A stretch of DNA of 11,085 nucleotides from Pavlovales sp. CCMP2436 (GCA_026770615.1 MU631571.1:102505-113589), one strand, 5' to 3'. Counted from the stretch's first letter, positions 1 through 6,671 are shown. A program made the numbers and translations. The notes: a model not told the origin generated them from the letters alone.

Positions 1-342
1 CCCCCCCCCCTTCGGGGGCGTGCGTGTCCCCCTTTCCCTCCCCCTTCCCTCCCTCGAGACCTATGTGGCACCCAAACTATGCCCAACGTTAGGCCGCACC
101 TCTGTGTACCCTGCTCTGATGTAGCCTGAACCCTTTCCCACTGTGAATGACGTGTAACAGGTGCTACTGATTGTGTTCGGAGCGTTCGCAGTTGAGTCGG
201 TGTTCGGGCTCGTTCCAAAGTTATGTGTAAATATCTTTATTCCAAAGTTATGCGATAACTATGATACGTAACTGGCTGACCCCCCTCCCATTGCCCTCTC
301 CCCCTTCCCACTCCACCACCAACCCCAACCCCCCCTCCTCAG
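1..342. other. Non-coding; ends in a splice acceptor tract
   Basis: No open frame here looks like protein. A C-run, TTCG and G-run at 7-18 could fold into a tiny hairpin at the window edge. A 13-bp word (TTCCAAAGTTATG) occurs twice, at 213-225 and 240-252. Positions 283-342 are almost pure pyrimidine plus ACC/AAC and end in CTCCTCAG, a good intron 3' end leading into the exon at 343. Confidence 0.6.
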
Positions 343-434
343 GCCACCTGGTGATGAAGGGTTCTGCTGCCAAGGTGACGGCGGCCGCGCTCGGCTCGTC
401 TTCTATTCTGACTGTTTCCTCTGCCGAGGATACG
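343..434 (+). CDS. Candidate internal exon of a Ser/Ala-rich repeat protein (repeat R1)
   Basis: The segment lies between a strong acceptor (long pyrimidine tract, CTCCTCAG) and a consensus donor (GTAAGA at 435). Read with two leading bases it gives HLVMKGSAAKVTAAALGSSS followed by ILTVSSAEDT. Alternating small and beta-branched residues with Gly turns resemble one rung of a beta-solenoid or adhesin-type repeat; that is an inference from pattern only. The exon is 92 bp, so it enters in phase 1 and leaves in phase 0, unlike the better exons at 1204 and 1505, and the true donor may differ. Its 3' half is duplicated at 494-547. I do not recognise the protein family. Confidence 0.5.
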
Positions 435-493
435 GTAAGATACCCTCGATATTAAAGTCTATCTGAAAATTAATGTTTTGCTGTGCACCCCTT

Positions 494-547
494 GCAGCCG
501 CGCTCGGCACTTCTTCCGTGCTGACGGTTCTTTTGCCGACGATGCAA
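494..547 (+). pseudogene. Degenerate duplicate of the R1 exon 3' half (R2)
   Basis: This stretch aligns with 381-434 at roughly 70% identity. Both carry GCCGCGCTCGGC, then a Ser/Thr-rich stretch, then CTGAC.GTT and TGCCGA.GAT. Translation begins AAALGTSSVLTVL, parallel to AAALGSSSILTVS in R1. A one-base deletion relative to R1 near 534 moves the remainder (Ala-Asp-Asp-Ala) out of frame, and no donor follows. It could be a relic of tandem exon duplication. A weak acceptor-like CTTGCAG at 491-497 sits inside the duplicated sequence. Confidence 0.5.
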
Positions 548-568
548 AAATTAAAATTAAAATTACTT

Positions 569-573
<5 letters not shown>

Positions 574-604
<31 letters not shown>
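574..604. repeat. (TA)n dinucleotide microsatellite
   Basis: About 15 uninterrupted TA units follow an A/T-rich stretch, directly after the R2 exon relic and within probable intron. Confidence 0.9.
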
Positions 605-607
<3 letters not shown>

Positions 608-749
608 TGTATATTTGTATGTTCGCATATGTATCCATCTAGTGCCCTTCTCTACCCGTATACTTAAGCGCGTCTTATATTTTATTTTATATTAAAAAAT
701 ATTATCTTTCGTTCTTTTTTCCCACACCACCCCTCTCATTCCAGGCCCT

Positions 750-793
750 ATAAAATTAATATAAAATTAATATAAAATTAATATAAAATTAAT
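750..793. repeat. Four perfect copies of an 11-bp tandem repeat
   Basis: The unit ATAAAATTAAT occurs four times without mismatch. It lies between a good acceptor (CATTCCAG at 737-744) and the coding-like stretch from 818. Because 11 is not a multiple of 3, read-through passes all frames and meets TAA, so it cannot be coding. It may separate an acceptor from its exon. Confidence 0.95.
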
Positions 794-817
794 GTTAATT
801 TCTATGAAATATCATCA

Positions 818-953
818 CGGGCCATTCTGCTCGTCCCGGGTTCGCGCGCGGTCTACCTCGACGGTGGCCTGCTGTTGCGCCCCGTCTCCTCTTCCTCCTC
901 CCGCCGCCTCCAGTCCGTTGCGTCCTCGGACGGAGCCGCCGCCATCGCCGCAG
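818..953 (+). CDS. Candidate exon of the repeat protein (R3), 5' edge unclear
   Basis: The frame ending in phase 1 at GCA-G before a GTACTT donor (954) reads ILLVPGSRAVYLDGGLLLRP, then a Ser run, then LQSVASSDGAAAIAAG. It has high GC at third positions and the same Gly, Ser and alternating-hydrophobic texture as R1 and R4. No AG dinucleotide lies between 745 and 817, so no normal acceptor exists; the nearest is at 743-744, beyond the 11-bp tandem repeat, and the frame from there is closed. The exon may therefore be dead or mis-bounded. Splicing 953 to 1204 would keep the frame. Confidence 0.45.
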
Positions 954-1068
954 GTACTTTTTTATTTTTATTTTTTGGCAGTAATAGTAGTAATGTCATG
1001 CCCGGACGCCTTCAGGCTGCAAGTCGGGGGACGATACAAGAACTATTATTAGAAGGTAATGGTCGTCG

Positions 1069-1105
1069 TCGTCCGTCGCTTCCCCTCCTGGAGCCGCCGC
1101 TGCAG
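1069..1105 (+). pseudogene. Partial duplicate of the R3 exon 3' end
   Basis: The segment reads SSVASPPGAAAAG and ends in phase 1 before GTGAAA. This parallels LQSVASSDGAAAIAAG at the end of R3. DNA similarity covers TCCGT.GC.TCC and GGAGCCGCCGC...GCAG-GT. No in-frame acceptor is visible upstream, because a TAA precedes it in this frame. It is either a relic of exon duplication or a cryptic alternative 3' end for the same exon. Confidence 0.35.
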
Positions 1106-1203
1106 GTGAAATGAAAATGAAACAGGGTGACGGACTTTGATGCCGCGCAAAGAAAGGAAATCATGAATGCTAACAGTAACAACGTGAATAATAACAACAA
1201 CAG

Positions 1204-1326
1204 GGGTGTCTGGCTCCGATGCCACGTTAAACGCCGACGCACTGGTTGCCGCAGCGCTTGATGCCCCGGACGGGTCGGCGCTCGCACTGGCCTCCGGCGC
1301 GGGCATGCCGCTCATGCTGCTGCCCG
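1204..1326 (+). CDS. Candidate internal exon of the repeat protein (R4), symmetric phase 1
   Basis: The exon is preceded by AACAACAACAG and followed by GTACGCG. It is 123 bp with phase 1 at both ends. It encodes G-VSGSDATLNADALVAAALDA, then PDGSALALASGAG, then MPLMLLP-G. GC-rich third positions contrast with the AT-rich flanking introns. It is probably one beta-strand-rich repeat (compare KGSAAKVTAAAL in R1 with SGSDATLNADAL here). In frame it continues into the exon at 1505. The upstream partner is either 953 or 1105. An independent match to the exon at 6531 supports coding status. Function unknown; an extracellular or surface solenoid protein is a guess. Confidence 0.6.
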
Positions 1327-1504
1327 GTACGCGAATGCCTTAATTATTAATATTATTATTATCATTGTCATTGCTATTCGCATGCCGCTCATGCTGCTGC
1401 CAAGCACGCGAACGCCTTTTTAAAATAAGTTGTATCACAGGCTCACTCTCTCCACTGCCTGTCTCTGCCTGCCTGACTGTCTGACCCCCCCCCCTTTTTT
1501 ACAG

Positions 1505-1564
1505 GCTGCAACGCCACCGGCTGCGCCCCAGTTAAGGTGGGAGGAGACATTATCGTGGCCAACG
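1505..1564 (+). CDS. Candidate internal exon of the repeat protein (R5), Cys-pair motif
   Basis: A textbook acceptor precedes the exon (CTGTCTCTGCCTGCC, a C/T run, TTTTTTACAG) and a consensus donor GTAAGATA follows. The exon is 60 bp, phase 1 at both ends, and encodes 20 residues: C-N-A-T-G-C, then APVKVGGDIIVAN-G. Joined to R4 it gives MPLMLLPG-CNATGCAPVK. The pattern of two close cysteines, then GG, three hydrophobics and a closing Gly at a phase 1 donor recurs at 6612-6671. This is one of the best-bounded exons in the window. Confidence 0.65.
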
Positions 1565-1633
1565 GTAAGATATTTATATTTATATTTTATATTTTAATAA
1601 ACACGTCATAATAATATCCTCATTCTACATTAG

Positions 1634-1752
1634 AATCTACGGAGCGGGCTTCGTTTAGGTTAACGCTGCTTAAACTTCGGTGCCGTTTTACTCGTGGCGA
1701 GACCGACGGCCGCGTACGCGTGGGCTGGGGGGGGCGAGGGGCGGTGATGTAG
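1634..1752 (+). CDS. Possible terminal exon of the repeat gene
   Basis: After the donor at 1565 the first in-frame option is ACATTAG at 1627-1633. Phase 1 entry then stays open for 38 codons to TAG at 1750 (ESTERASFRLTLLKLRCRFT and on). Intron length would be 69 bp. The peptide is Arg-rich and lacks the repeat texture, and the acceptor has a poor pyrimidine tract, so this may be chance. Confidence 0.2.
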
Positions 1753-1770
1753 CCATCGCCTTGGGGAAAC

Positions 1771-1863
1771 CACTAGAGATTTGGCCAGCAAGGGGGAAGG
1801 GGCCTATGGCGGGGTGCGGCAATCACTAGGGATTTGGCCGGCAAGGGGGAAGGTGCCTATGGC
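1771..1863. repeat. Two tandem copies of a 40-bp repeat, period 53
   Basis: Positions 1771-1810 and 1824-1863 match at 37 of 40 bases, both running from CACTAG.GATTTGGCC to CCTATGGC. No coding role is apparent. Confidence 0.9.
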
Positions 1864-2449
1864 ACTTGCGCCGCACCCCCCCCCTGGCGGCCCACCCCGG
1901 TGATTGATGCCACGCCAGCACCCCCGTGTAGTAAGGACCACCGTGGGGTGAGGCGGGCGGGTGACGGTGGTGCACGAAGGGGTTTGGTTGGTGGCGGTTT
2001 GGGCGAGCGTGGGCGTTCGCGGGCAGTGGCGACTTGCGCCGGCTAATTAAGTCGGGTTCCGAGCAAATCCGGGGGAAACCCCGAAAGCGGCCACCCGGAC
2101 CATTTGGCCGAATAGTTGCTCGCACTCCCACTGCCGCCGCCGTACCGCTCAGCAACGGGGTAGCCGCGGCGCGGGCTCCCCTGCGCAGGGCGAAGGGGGG
2201 GATGGTTGTCGGAGGGCGGGGGTGGGGGCATGGCAAAACGGGCGCCGAAGTTAAACGTCAACGTGGGGCGCCGTGGATAAAATCTGCCCTTTTTGCGTGG
2301 ATTTTTGATGGCCGAGATCTGTTGAGTGGTTCGAGTTCCGCCAGCCTCCGCCCCAGTCGTACCTCTCGAACCCGCAACCCAGCGAGCCCACCGCCGCCAA
2401 TCCCACCACCAAGACCACGCAATCAGCCCCCCCTGCCTCCACCGGGCCG
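1864..2449. other. GC-rich non-coding stretch upstream of the membrane-protein gene
   Basis: This is probably promoter and 5' leader for the gene at 2450. Frames on both strands are open only because of GC richness, and none shows a coherent domain. Positions 2188-2229 carry four or more G-runs (including seven, five and five Gs), a possible G-quadruplex on the plus strand. Positions 2370-2449 are C- and A-rich, running up to the ATG. No TATA box is evident. Confidence 0.5.
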
Positions 2450-3031
2450 ATGAGGCCGCTCGGCGATCGGACGCGGGCGGCCTGGCGGGTCGTTCTGGCG
2501 TGGCGGGTGGTGGTCTTATGGGCGTGCGCCTCGTGGTTCATCCCGCTGCCGACGAGCCTGTGCCTGCTTGGAAACAACGTGGTATCTAACGTCGTGGTCT
2601 CTGAAGAGCTGTTGGCGACCAAGACCGCCATGATCGCTCTCTTTGGCTGCTCGGCAGCGCTCTTCATGCAACGCGCGCTCACCGCCTCGCTATTGCGCGT
2701 CCCCGTCTCGGCGCGGCCCATGGTCGGGACGTTAACCGGCGTCACCTTCTCGCTCACCAATATGGCGCTTAACATGACGCTGCTGCTCCCGCTCATGCGC
2801 TTCTCCAAGAGGGATCTGACACTATCTCAGTGGTTCGTCAGCATCGGCGGGCGGTACGTTCCGATGGTTGCATTTGGGTACATGGGCGGGCGCATGGCGC
2901 AGCTGGGGGCCTCTGAGTTTGAATGGGGGATGAAGGGGGGGGAAGTATTCCAGTTGTGCACTAATACTTCCCCGAAAATGAGAGAACATCTCTACCACGG
3001 TAATAACGCCCGTTTCGCCATGGTAGCTTGA
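2450..3031 (+). CDS. Orphan multi-pass membrane protein
   Basis: A 193-residue frame runs from ATG to TGA with no intron needed. Codons 1-120 are strongly G/C-ending, as in the other exons here, which supports real coding. Hydrophobic segments lie at about residues 12-32, 57-76 and 93-116, with a weaker one near 134-146. The loop between the first two reads NNVVSNVVVSEELLATKTAM. Segment 3 (GTLTGVTFSLTNMALNMTLL) ends at the basic stretch RFSKR (117-121). The tail from about residue 122 (TLSQWFVSIGG, GYMGGRMAQLGA) is less biased in codon use, so the true 3' structure could differ. The first segment could act as a signal anchor or organelle-targeting region; that is inference. I do not recognise the family. 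A long antisense frame at 2251-2808 is a shadow of this gene. Confidence 0.65.
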   Translation: MRPLGDRTRAAWRVVLAWRVVVLWACASWFIPLPTSLCLLGNNVVSNVVVSEELLATKTAMIALFGCSAALFMQRALTASLLRVPVSARPMVGTLTGVTFSLTNMALNMTLLLPLMRFSKRDLTLSQWFVSIGGRYVPMVAFGYMGGRMAQLGASEFEWGMKGGEVFQLCTNTSPKMREHLYHGNNARFAMVA

Positions 3032-3361
3032 ACGTTCCTCGAATTCTATTTCAACCTGAGCCTCGACGGATCGGCACCTTCTTGCGCGCGCTCGCTGCGG
3101 CCTTTTTCGGTTCGTACCCACCGCTGATAGAGAATTGACAACAACCCTGGTCAGGGTGGTCCGGCTGGTATTGCATACTGACACCGTGACAGTCACTACA
3201 GAATAAATATACAACGAGACAAAAAGTAAGCTGCCAGGCGGTGCTATATTCTATGCAGGTCGGCGAGATCCGGCGTGCCTGGAGACATTGTACAGGTGAT
3301 CGCGGATTGATATTATAAGAAGGGCGGAATTGAGCTTGAGATAGATATGCTAGTATTAATA
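3032..3361. other. Intergenic, no gene seen
   Basis: This is probably the 3' flank of the membrane-protein gene. AATAAA occurs at 3202 (GAATAAATATACAAC), a possible polyadenylation signal about 170 bases after the stop. Short chance frames only. Confidence 0.4.
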
Positions 3362-3393
3362 GTGTGTAAGTTTCTAGTTAAACGTCCGTCCCC
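3362..3393 (+). repeat. Left arm of a 32-bp inverted repeat pair
   Basis: This arm matches the reverse complement of 6449-6480 at 27 of 32 bases. It begins GTGTGTAA and ends CGTCCGTCCCC. The two arms face inward around about 3.1 kb. They could be terminal inverted repeats of a DNA transposon, or two opposed copies of a short repeat. No clear target-site duplication borders them. Confidence 0.75.
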
Positions 3394-3397
3394 GAGA

Positions 3398-3445
3398 GGA
3401 TCTCACTGGATTTAAGTGTTGAAAAACACTCAGATCCAGGGATCC
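3398..3445. other. Stepped perfect hairpin with GAAA loop
   Basis: Three nested stems pair without mismatch: 3398-3402 with 3441-3445 (GGATC/GATCC), 3406-3411 with 3434-3439 (CTGGAT/ATCCAG), and 3415-3420 with 3425-3430 (AGTGTT/AACACT). They close on a GAAA tetraloop at 3421-3424. There are 17 pairs with two small internal loops. It sits just inside the left inverted-repeat arm. It could be an element end structure, a small RNA hairpin, or an RNA 3' end fold. Confidence 0.7.
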
Positions 3446-4061
3446 ACCCCGCACGGATACCGTCCCCACCGCTGATCAGTTCAGACACACGACGATCGAC
3501 GTTTGACGACTCTCAACTGGGGCGCTGGCTGACCTCCACTGCTCTCCCTCGCGTCGTCTGAAAATGCAGCACCGTCTACGAGCGCGGCACACCTGCGCGA
3601 CTCACAAAACATTACTTCTTCACTAGCCTGTATCACATATATTGCGATTCTTGCCCCGAGGGACAGAAATCGCAAATATACGCGGCTTGTTTGCTGGCCC
3701 AGTCTACCCCACCCCTTGCCGGGGGTGGGCCTCGGACGCAGGGCTTTGGGTTGCGGGAAATCGCGGGCTTGCTGGCTCTGTGGCTCATGATTGTGCTTTG
3801 GTAGCTTTGAGTTTGCTGGCTCATATTTGGTTTTGGGTTTCTTGCCGCCCGAGTGGTGTGTCAGCGTGGTTGACGGGATGGTCTCAAAAGCCAGTTTGGT
3901 AGATGAGTGCATTGTGCGCGGGTAATTTTCGTGTATGGATTTGACGGGCTTGTCCGAGATTAATGCATGCTTGTTTGACGTGCCTGCTACGGATTCGTGG
4001 TGTATAGTGTGACTAGATGGTCCTGTTTTGGGTTCCTGATGTATGGTGGGACTGGCTGCTC
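3446..4061. other. No recognisable gene
   Basis: Frames on both strands here (for example minus 3481-3912) have no domain texture, mixed codon use and no matching splice architecture. The region from about 3900 becomes G/T-rich and grades into the tandem repeats that follow. Confidence 0.5.
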
Positions 4062-4445
4062 CTGGTAGTGCTGAGGGTGTGGCTCGAGACGGTCTCTTCT
4101 GGATGTGCTTTGGGGGTATGACTCGAAGCGGTCTTTTCTAGATTTGTTATTTCACGATTGGTATGCGTAAGCGTGGCTGTCATCGGCTGGGCCTGAGGGT
4201 GGGCTCAGGCTGCATGAGGGATATAGTTGGGTCTGCACCTGGGAGTGATGCTTCGTCTGGTAGTGCTGAGGGTGTGACTCGAGGCGGTCTCTTCTGGATT
4301 TGCTTTTCCACGATTGGTATGCGTAAGCGTGGCTGGCCTCGGCTGGGCCTGAGGTTGGGCTCAGTCTGCATGGAGGGTATATATATATATAGCGGCTCAG
4401 CATGGGGAGGGTATGGTCGGGTCTGCACCTGGGAGAGAGTCTTCG
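4062..4445. repeat. Imperfect tandem repeat, about 156-bp period
   Basis: A 65-bp core at 4152-4216 recurs at 4308-4372 with few changes (CACGATTGGTATGCGTAAGC, then GGCTGGGCCTGAGG.TGGGC). A second block (CTGGTAGTGCTGAGGGTGTG, then a GGCGGTCTCTTCTGGAT-like part) occurs at 4062-4110 and 4257-4307, with a shorter variant at 4119-4146. GTCTGCACCTGGGAG also occurs twice. A (TA)n insertion at 4379-4391 lengthens the second copy. Frames open here on both strands follow from the repeat and have no domain. Confidence 0.85.
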
Positions 4446-4517
4446 TTATTCGGAGGTTGATTGCGAGTAAAGCGTATTCGTTTGGCAGGAGTTGTCTGTA
4501 TGCTGGTGTCCTTTGAG

Positions 4518-4762
4518 GGTATGGGCTCATGCTGCATAGGTGGTATGGCCGCTGGTAACTCGTTTTGAGATATGCTGTCCGTTGGAGGTATGGGTTCGTA
4601 ATGAATTAGTGGTAAGGTTAATGGTACTTTATTGTTTTGGGCAATGCTGTCCGTTAGGGGTATGATACTGCATAGGTGGTATGGCCGCTGGTGCTTCGTT
4701 TTGGGCTATGCTGTCTGTTGGGGGTATGGGCTCATACTGCATAGGAGCTAAGGCTGATGGTA
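4518..4762. repeat. Minisatellite, units of 64-72 bp, about 3.5 copies
   Basis: Units start at GGTATG at 4518, 4587, 4659 and 4723. Shared words are CTGCATAGGTGGTATGGCCG and ATGCTGTC.GTT. Unit 2 is the most diverged and the last is partial. It is a separate family from the 156-bp block upstream, though both favour GGTATG and GGGCTCA. Confidence 0.85.
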
Positions 4763-5414
4763 GATTAAAGTAATGTAATTTTTTCCGCTTTACCCCTCCT
4801 CGTCGTCGGTTCATAACGACGTCACTCCGGAGAGTGAACCCACCGTGCCAGCAGGTACATCCAGCTGCATCCATTCAAGTGTAGGGCCATCACTGAAAAA
4901 ACTGTATCGTTGAGTTGCCGAACGCGCCCAGGTACACTCCAGCTCCTCTTCGCCGCCGCCGTCGTCCTTGTGGCGCTGTCGCCCTCGTCCCGCTAGCCGC
5001 CCACGTTCGCCGTACATCCCAGCTGCCAAATCCGTCTTCTCCGCTGCCGAATCTGCCGCCGTCCACGTCTCCACATCCGTCACTCCGCACCTCCACCCCC
5101 ACTACACCCCAACCCCCCCCCGCAACCACCCCCCCCCTCCCCTAGCTCACCCACTTCCACCGTATCCTTTTCTCCTGGTGGACTCCGTCAGCTCATGGCC
5201 CTAGGGCCAGAATTTCACATATCGCTTCAAAGTGTATCTTTCCCTTATCGATTGAGATAACACATACTCTCATGCCTCCTCCACGCGCATCCGTGATAAG
5301 CTCCTGTAGAGATTGTTTGTTGCTCGCTCCCGACTGAGCTGTCCACCCTTTCATGTTAAGACTATCGCATTCTGCCCAAGCTATTACACTGACAATAATG
5401 CTGCCCTCCCCCCC
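4763..5414. other. Unassigned GC-rich stretch with exon-like fragments
   Basis: No gene can be defended. On the plus strand CCAGGTACACTCCAGCTCCT leads into TLQLLFAAAVVLVALSPSS before a TAG at about 5000. Another frame gives AAKSVFSAAESAAVHVSTSV near 5030-5090, which has the Ala/Ser/Val texture of the repeat exons. On the minus strand a good acceptor-like tract (ACAGTTTTTTCAG, about 4894-4906) precedes DGPTLEWMQLDVPAGTVGSL, ending at about 4811. A GTACA.(T)CCAGCT word occurs near 4852, 4932 and 5023. Positions 5090-5145 are C-rich low complexity. Confidence 0.35.
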
Positions 5415-5924
5415 GGCGTCGCGCGCCGGGCAAAGCCCCTCGAGGCCGAGTATCTCAGGAAAGCTCGTGCCCAGGACAGGGTATTCGGCCTCGCACTACC
5501 AGGCCCCCACCTAAACGGCCCGAACGCCAGCATCGGCCCGATCGAGGCCAAGCTCAACACCGTCAAGCCGATCCGCGGGATCGTCATCGGCGCTTTTGGT
5601 GAGGTCAGCGCCGATACGCACTCGCTCGTCAAAGAAATCGCGGCGCAGGGAGGCCGCAAGATGTACGCGCTAATGGGCGTGAGTCCGATGGAGGCGGCCG
5701 CGCGCATCAAGAAGCAACTCATCGACACGATCGGTACGATCGCGGCACGCGGACATGCGCAGCTGCTGCTCGCGCGCTTGAGCGCGCTGGCCCCGATCGC
5801 TGCCCAGCGTGTGAACACGACAAACAGCAACCAGCAGATCATCTTCCTTAACGCCCTTGCCCGGGCACACTACCGGAGATCCATCGGCACGCGCAGTGGC
5901 GCCCAAGCCAGCGCAGCCGACTAA
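5415..5924 (+). pseudogene. C-terminal tail of a non-LTR retrotransposon-type protein (copy A), 5'-truncated
   Basis: The frame is open from about 5313 to TAA at 5922 but has no ATG near its start, and the recognisable part begins about 5415. It reads GVARRAKPLEAEYLRKARAQ, then IGPIEAKL, PIRGIVIGAFGEVSADTHSL, and an AARGHAQLLLARL helix, ending in an Arg/Ala-rich tail. By recall, EYLRKA - GPVEAKL - VRG(L/I)V.G..GE - R..A.LLL.R(L) is the order found after the reverse transcriptase domain in LINE-like proteins of algae and dinoflagellates. No reverse transcriptase motif (such as YADD) is present, so this is a 5'-truncated relic or separate tail exon. A diverged homologue lies at 8819-9168. It lies inside the 3362-6480 inverted-repeat pair. 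Coding-like G/C-ending codons persist to the stop. Confidence 0.6.
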
Positions 5925-6448
5925 GGCACGCGGCAGGCAATGGGCGACGGAGCGCTCAGACCAGCACAACATTCAGAACAGTCAGACGCCAGCTTGAATC
6001 CCTATCAGTAATATAGTGGGAGCCCCGCTAGGGTCTCAGCTCGGTAAATAGCAATGAAGACGCTTACTACTTGCTCGTTCTCTAATCTCTTAATTAGTAC
6101 CACATCCCTGCCTTTGCATGTGGCCGGTGATACTGTGGAGCATGTTATCATTCATCCATGCTGCCTCGTTTGGTCTGAAGTGTGGCCGTCCATATCTTGC
6201 TTGTGCTGCAATTGGCTACAAATTTCTGCATAGGTTGTGGTTAAGGTTGTTTCCCATAGGGTCCCTTAAGATATTCGCACTGCGTAGCCCCAGATCTTTC
6301 TGGATTTTTTCAGGTAGGGAGCGGAAGCGGGCATGCGCGATTGCCCTACATATTCCGTAGTGCTTTGCCTTCTTCCCAGCTGACCGTCCGCCCTGCACTT
6401 CTTTCCACGGCGTAGGGGGAAGGCAGTTTCAATCCCCTGGTTGGGTCA
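5925..6448. other. Intergenic, probably 3' flank of the retrotransposon tail
   Basis: No supported gene. An 80-codon plus frame at 6118-6360 is hydrophobic but has mixed codon use and no domain. There is no poly(A) tail or 3' simple repeat that would mark the end of a LINE insertion. Confidence 0.4.
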
Positions 6449-6452
6449 GGGG
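6434..6452. other. Perfect 6-bp hairpin overlapping the right inverted-repeat arm
   Basis: CCCCTG at 6434-6439 pairs with CAGGGG at 6447-6452 around a 7-base loop. It touches the inner edge of the right arm, mirroring the larger hairpin inside the left arm. Confidence 0.6.
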
Positions 6453-6480
6453 ACGGACGTTAATTTAGATATTTACACAC
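6449..6480 (-). repeat. Right arm of the 32-bp inverted repeat pair
   Basis: Reverse complement of 3362-3393 at 27 of 32 positions; the first eight and last twelve bases of the aligned arms (on the left-arm strand) are identical. Inside the arms a weak GGATT.AA match continues. Outside, GCTAGT(A/G)TTA occurs in direct orientation at 3349-3358 and 6491-6500, but at unequal distances (3 and 10 bases), so it is a poor target-site duplication. Confidence 0.75.
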
Positions 6481-6530
6481 GCCTACGGGGGCTAGTGTTA
6501 CACTTGCGAGCAGCGTTCGCAGGTCACCAG

Positions 6531-6671
6531 CTGGGCTGCTTATCATCGTTGGTCCTAGTACCAGTTCGTCCTCGTCTTCTGCTGGTGCTTCCGGTGTTCT
6601 ACTAGCCATACTTTGTACTGCCGCCTGCGGGACCGCTAGTTTAGGGGCAGGTGGATTCGTTTTTACGTCTG
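6531..6671 (+). CDS. Candidate exon of the same repeat-protein family, symmetric phase 1
   Basis: Between CACCAG (6525-6530) and donor GTAAGAGAG (6672) lies 141 bp, phase 1 at both ends, as in the exons at 1204 and 1505. It reads GLLIIVGPSTSSSSSSAGAS, then GVLLAILCTAAC, then GTASLGAGGFVFTS-G. The part from GVLLAIL onward lines up with the R4-R5 junction: G-hydrophobics, two Cys spaced 4-5, GG, three hydrophobics, closing Gly at the donor. Here no intron separates the hydrophobic stretch from the first Cys. The frame is open upstream to 6467, so the acceptor choice rests on phase and motif. Codon third positions are less GC-rich than in R4. It could belong to a second gene or to the same very long one. 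Confidence 0.5.

Noticed and set aside
1012..1315. Minus-strand frames across the R4 exon
   Set aside because: Shadows of the plus-strand exon, reading through AT-rich intron repeats (Leu runs).
1826..2453. Proline/arginine-rich frames on both strands
   Set aside because: Open only because the region is GC-rich; low-complexity peptides and no conserved motif. The plus frame ending at 2453 overlaps the ATG at 2450, which fits a leader better than a gene.
2251..2808. 185-codon minus-strand frame
   Set aside because: Antisense to the better supported 2450-3031 gene; no domain, and openness is explained by GC-rich third positions of the sense gene.
3481..3912. 143-codon minus-strand frame with Lys/Pro/Ser-rich peptide
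   Set aside because: Mixed codon use, no domain, no splice support; probably chance.
6118..6360. 80-codon hydrophobic plus frame
   Set aside because: No real start context, unbiased codons, a comparable minus-strand frame overlaps it; no domain.
6410..6440. tRNA-like TTTCAATCCCC (B-box resemblance)
   Set aside because: No A-box, acceptor stem or anticodon arm can be folded around it; it belongs to the inverted-repeat end.
3349..6500. GCTAGT(A/G)TTA direct repeat as a target-site duplication of the inverted-repeat segment
   Set aside because: Distances to the arms differ (3 versus 10 bases) and one base mismatches, so it is not a convincing duplication.
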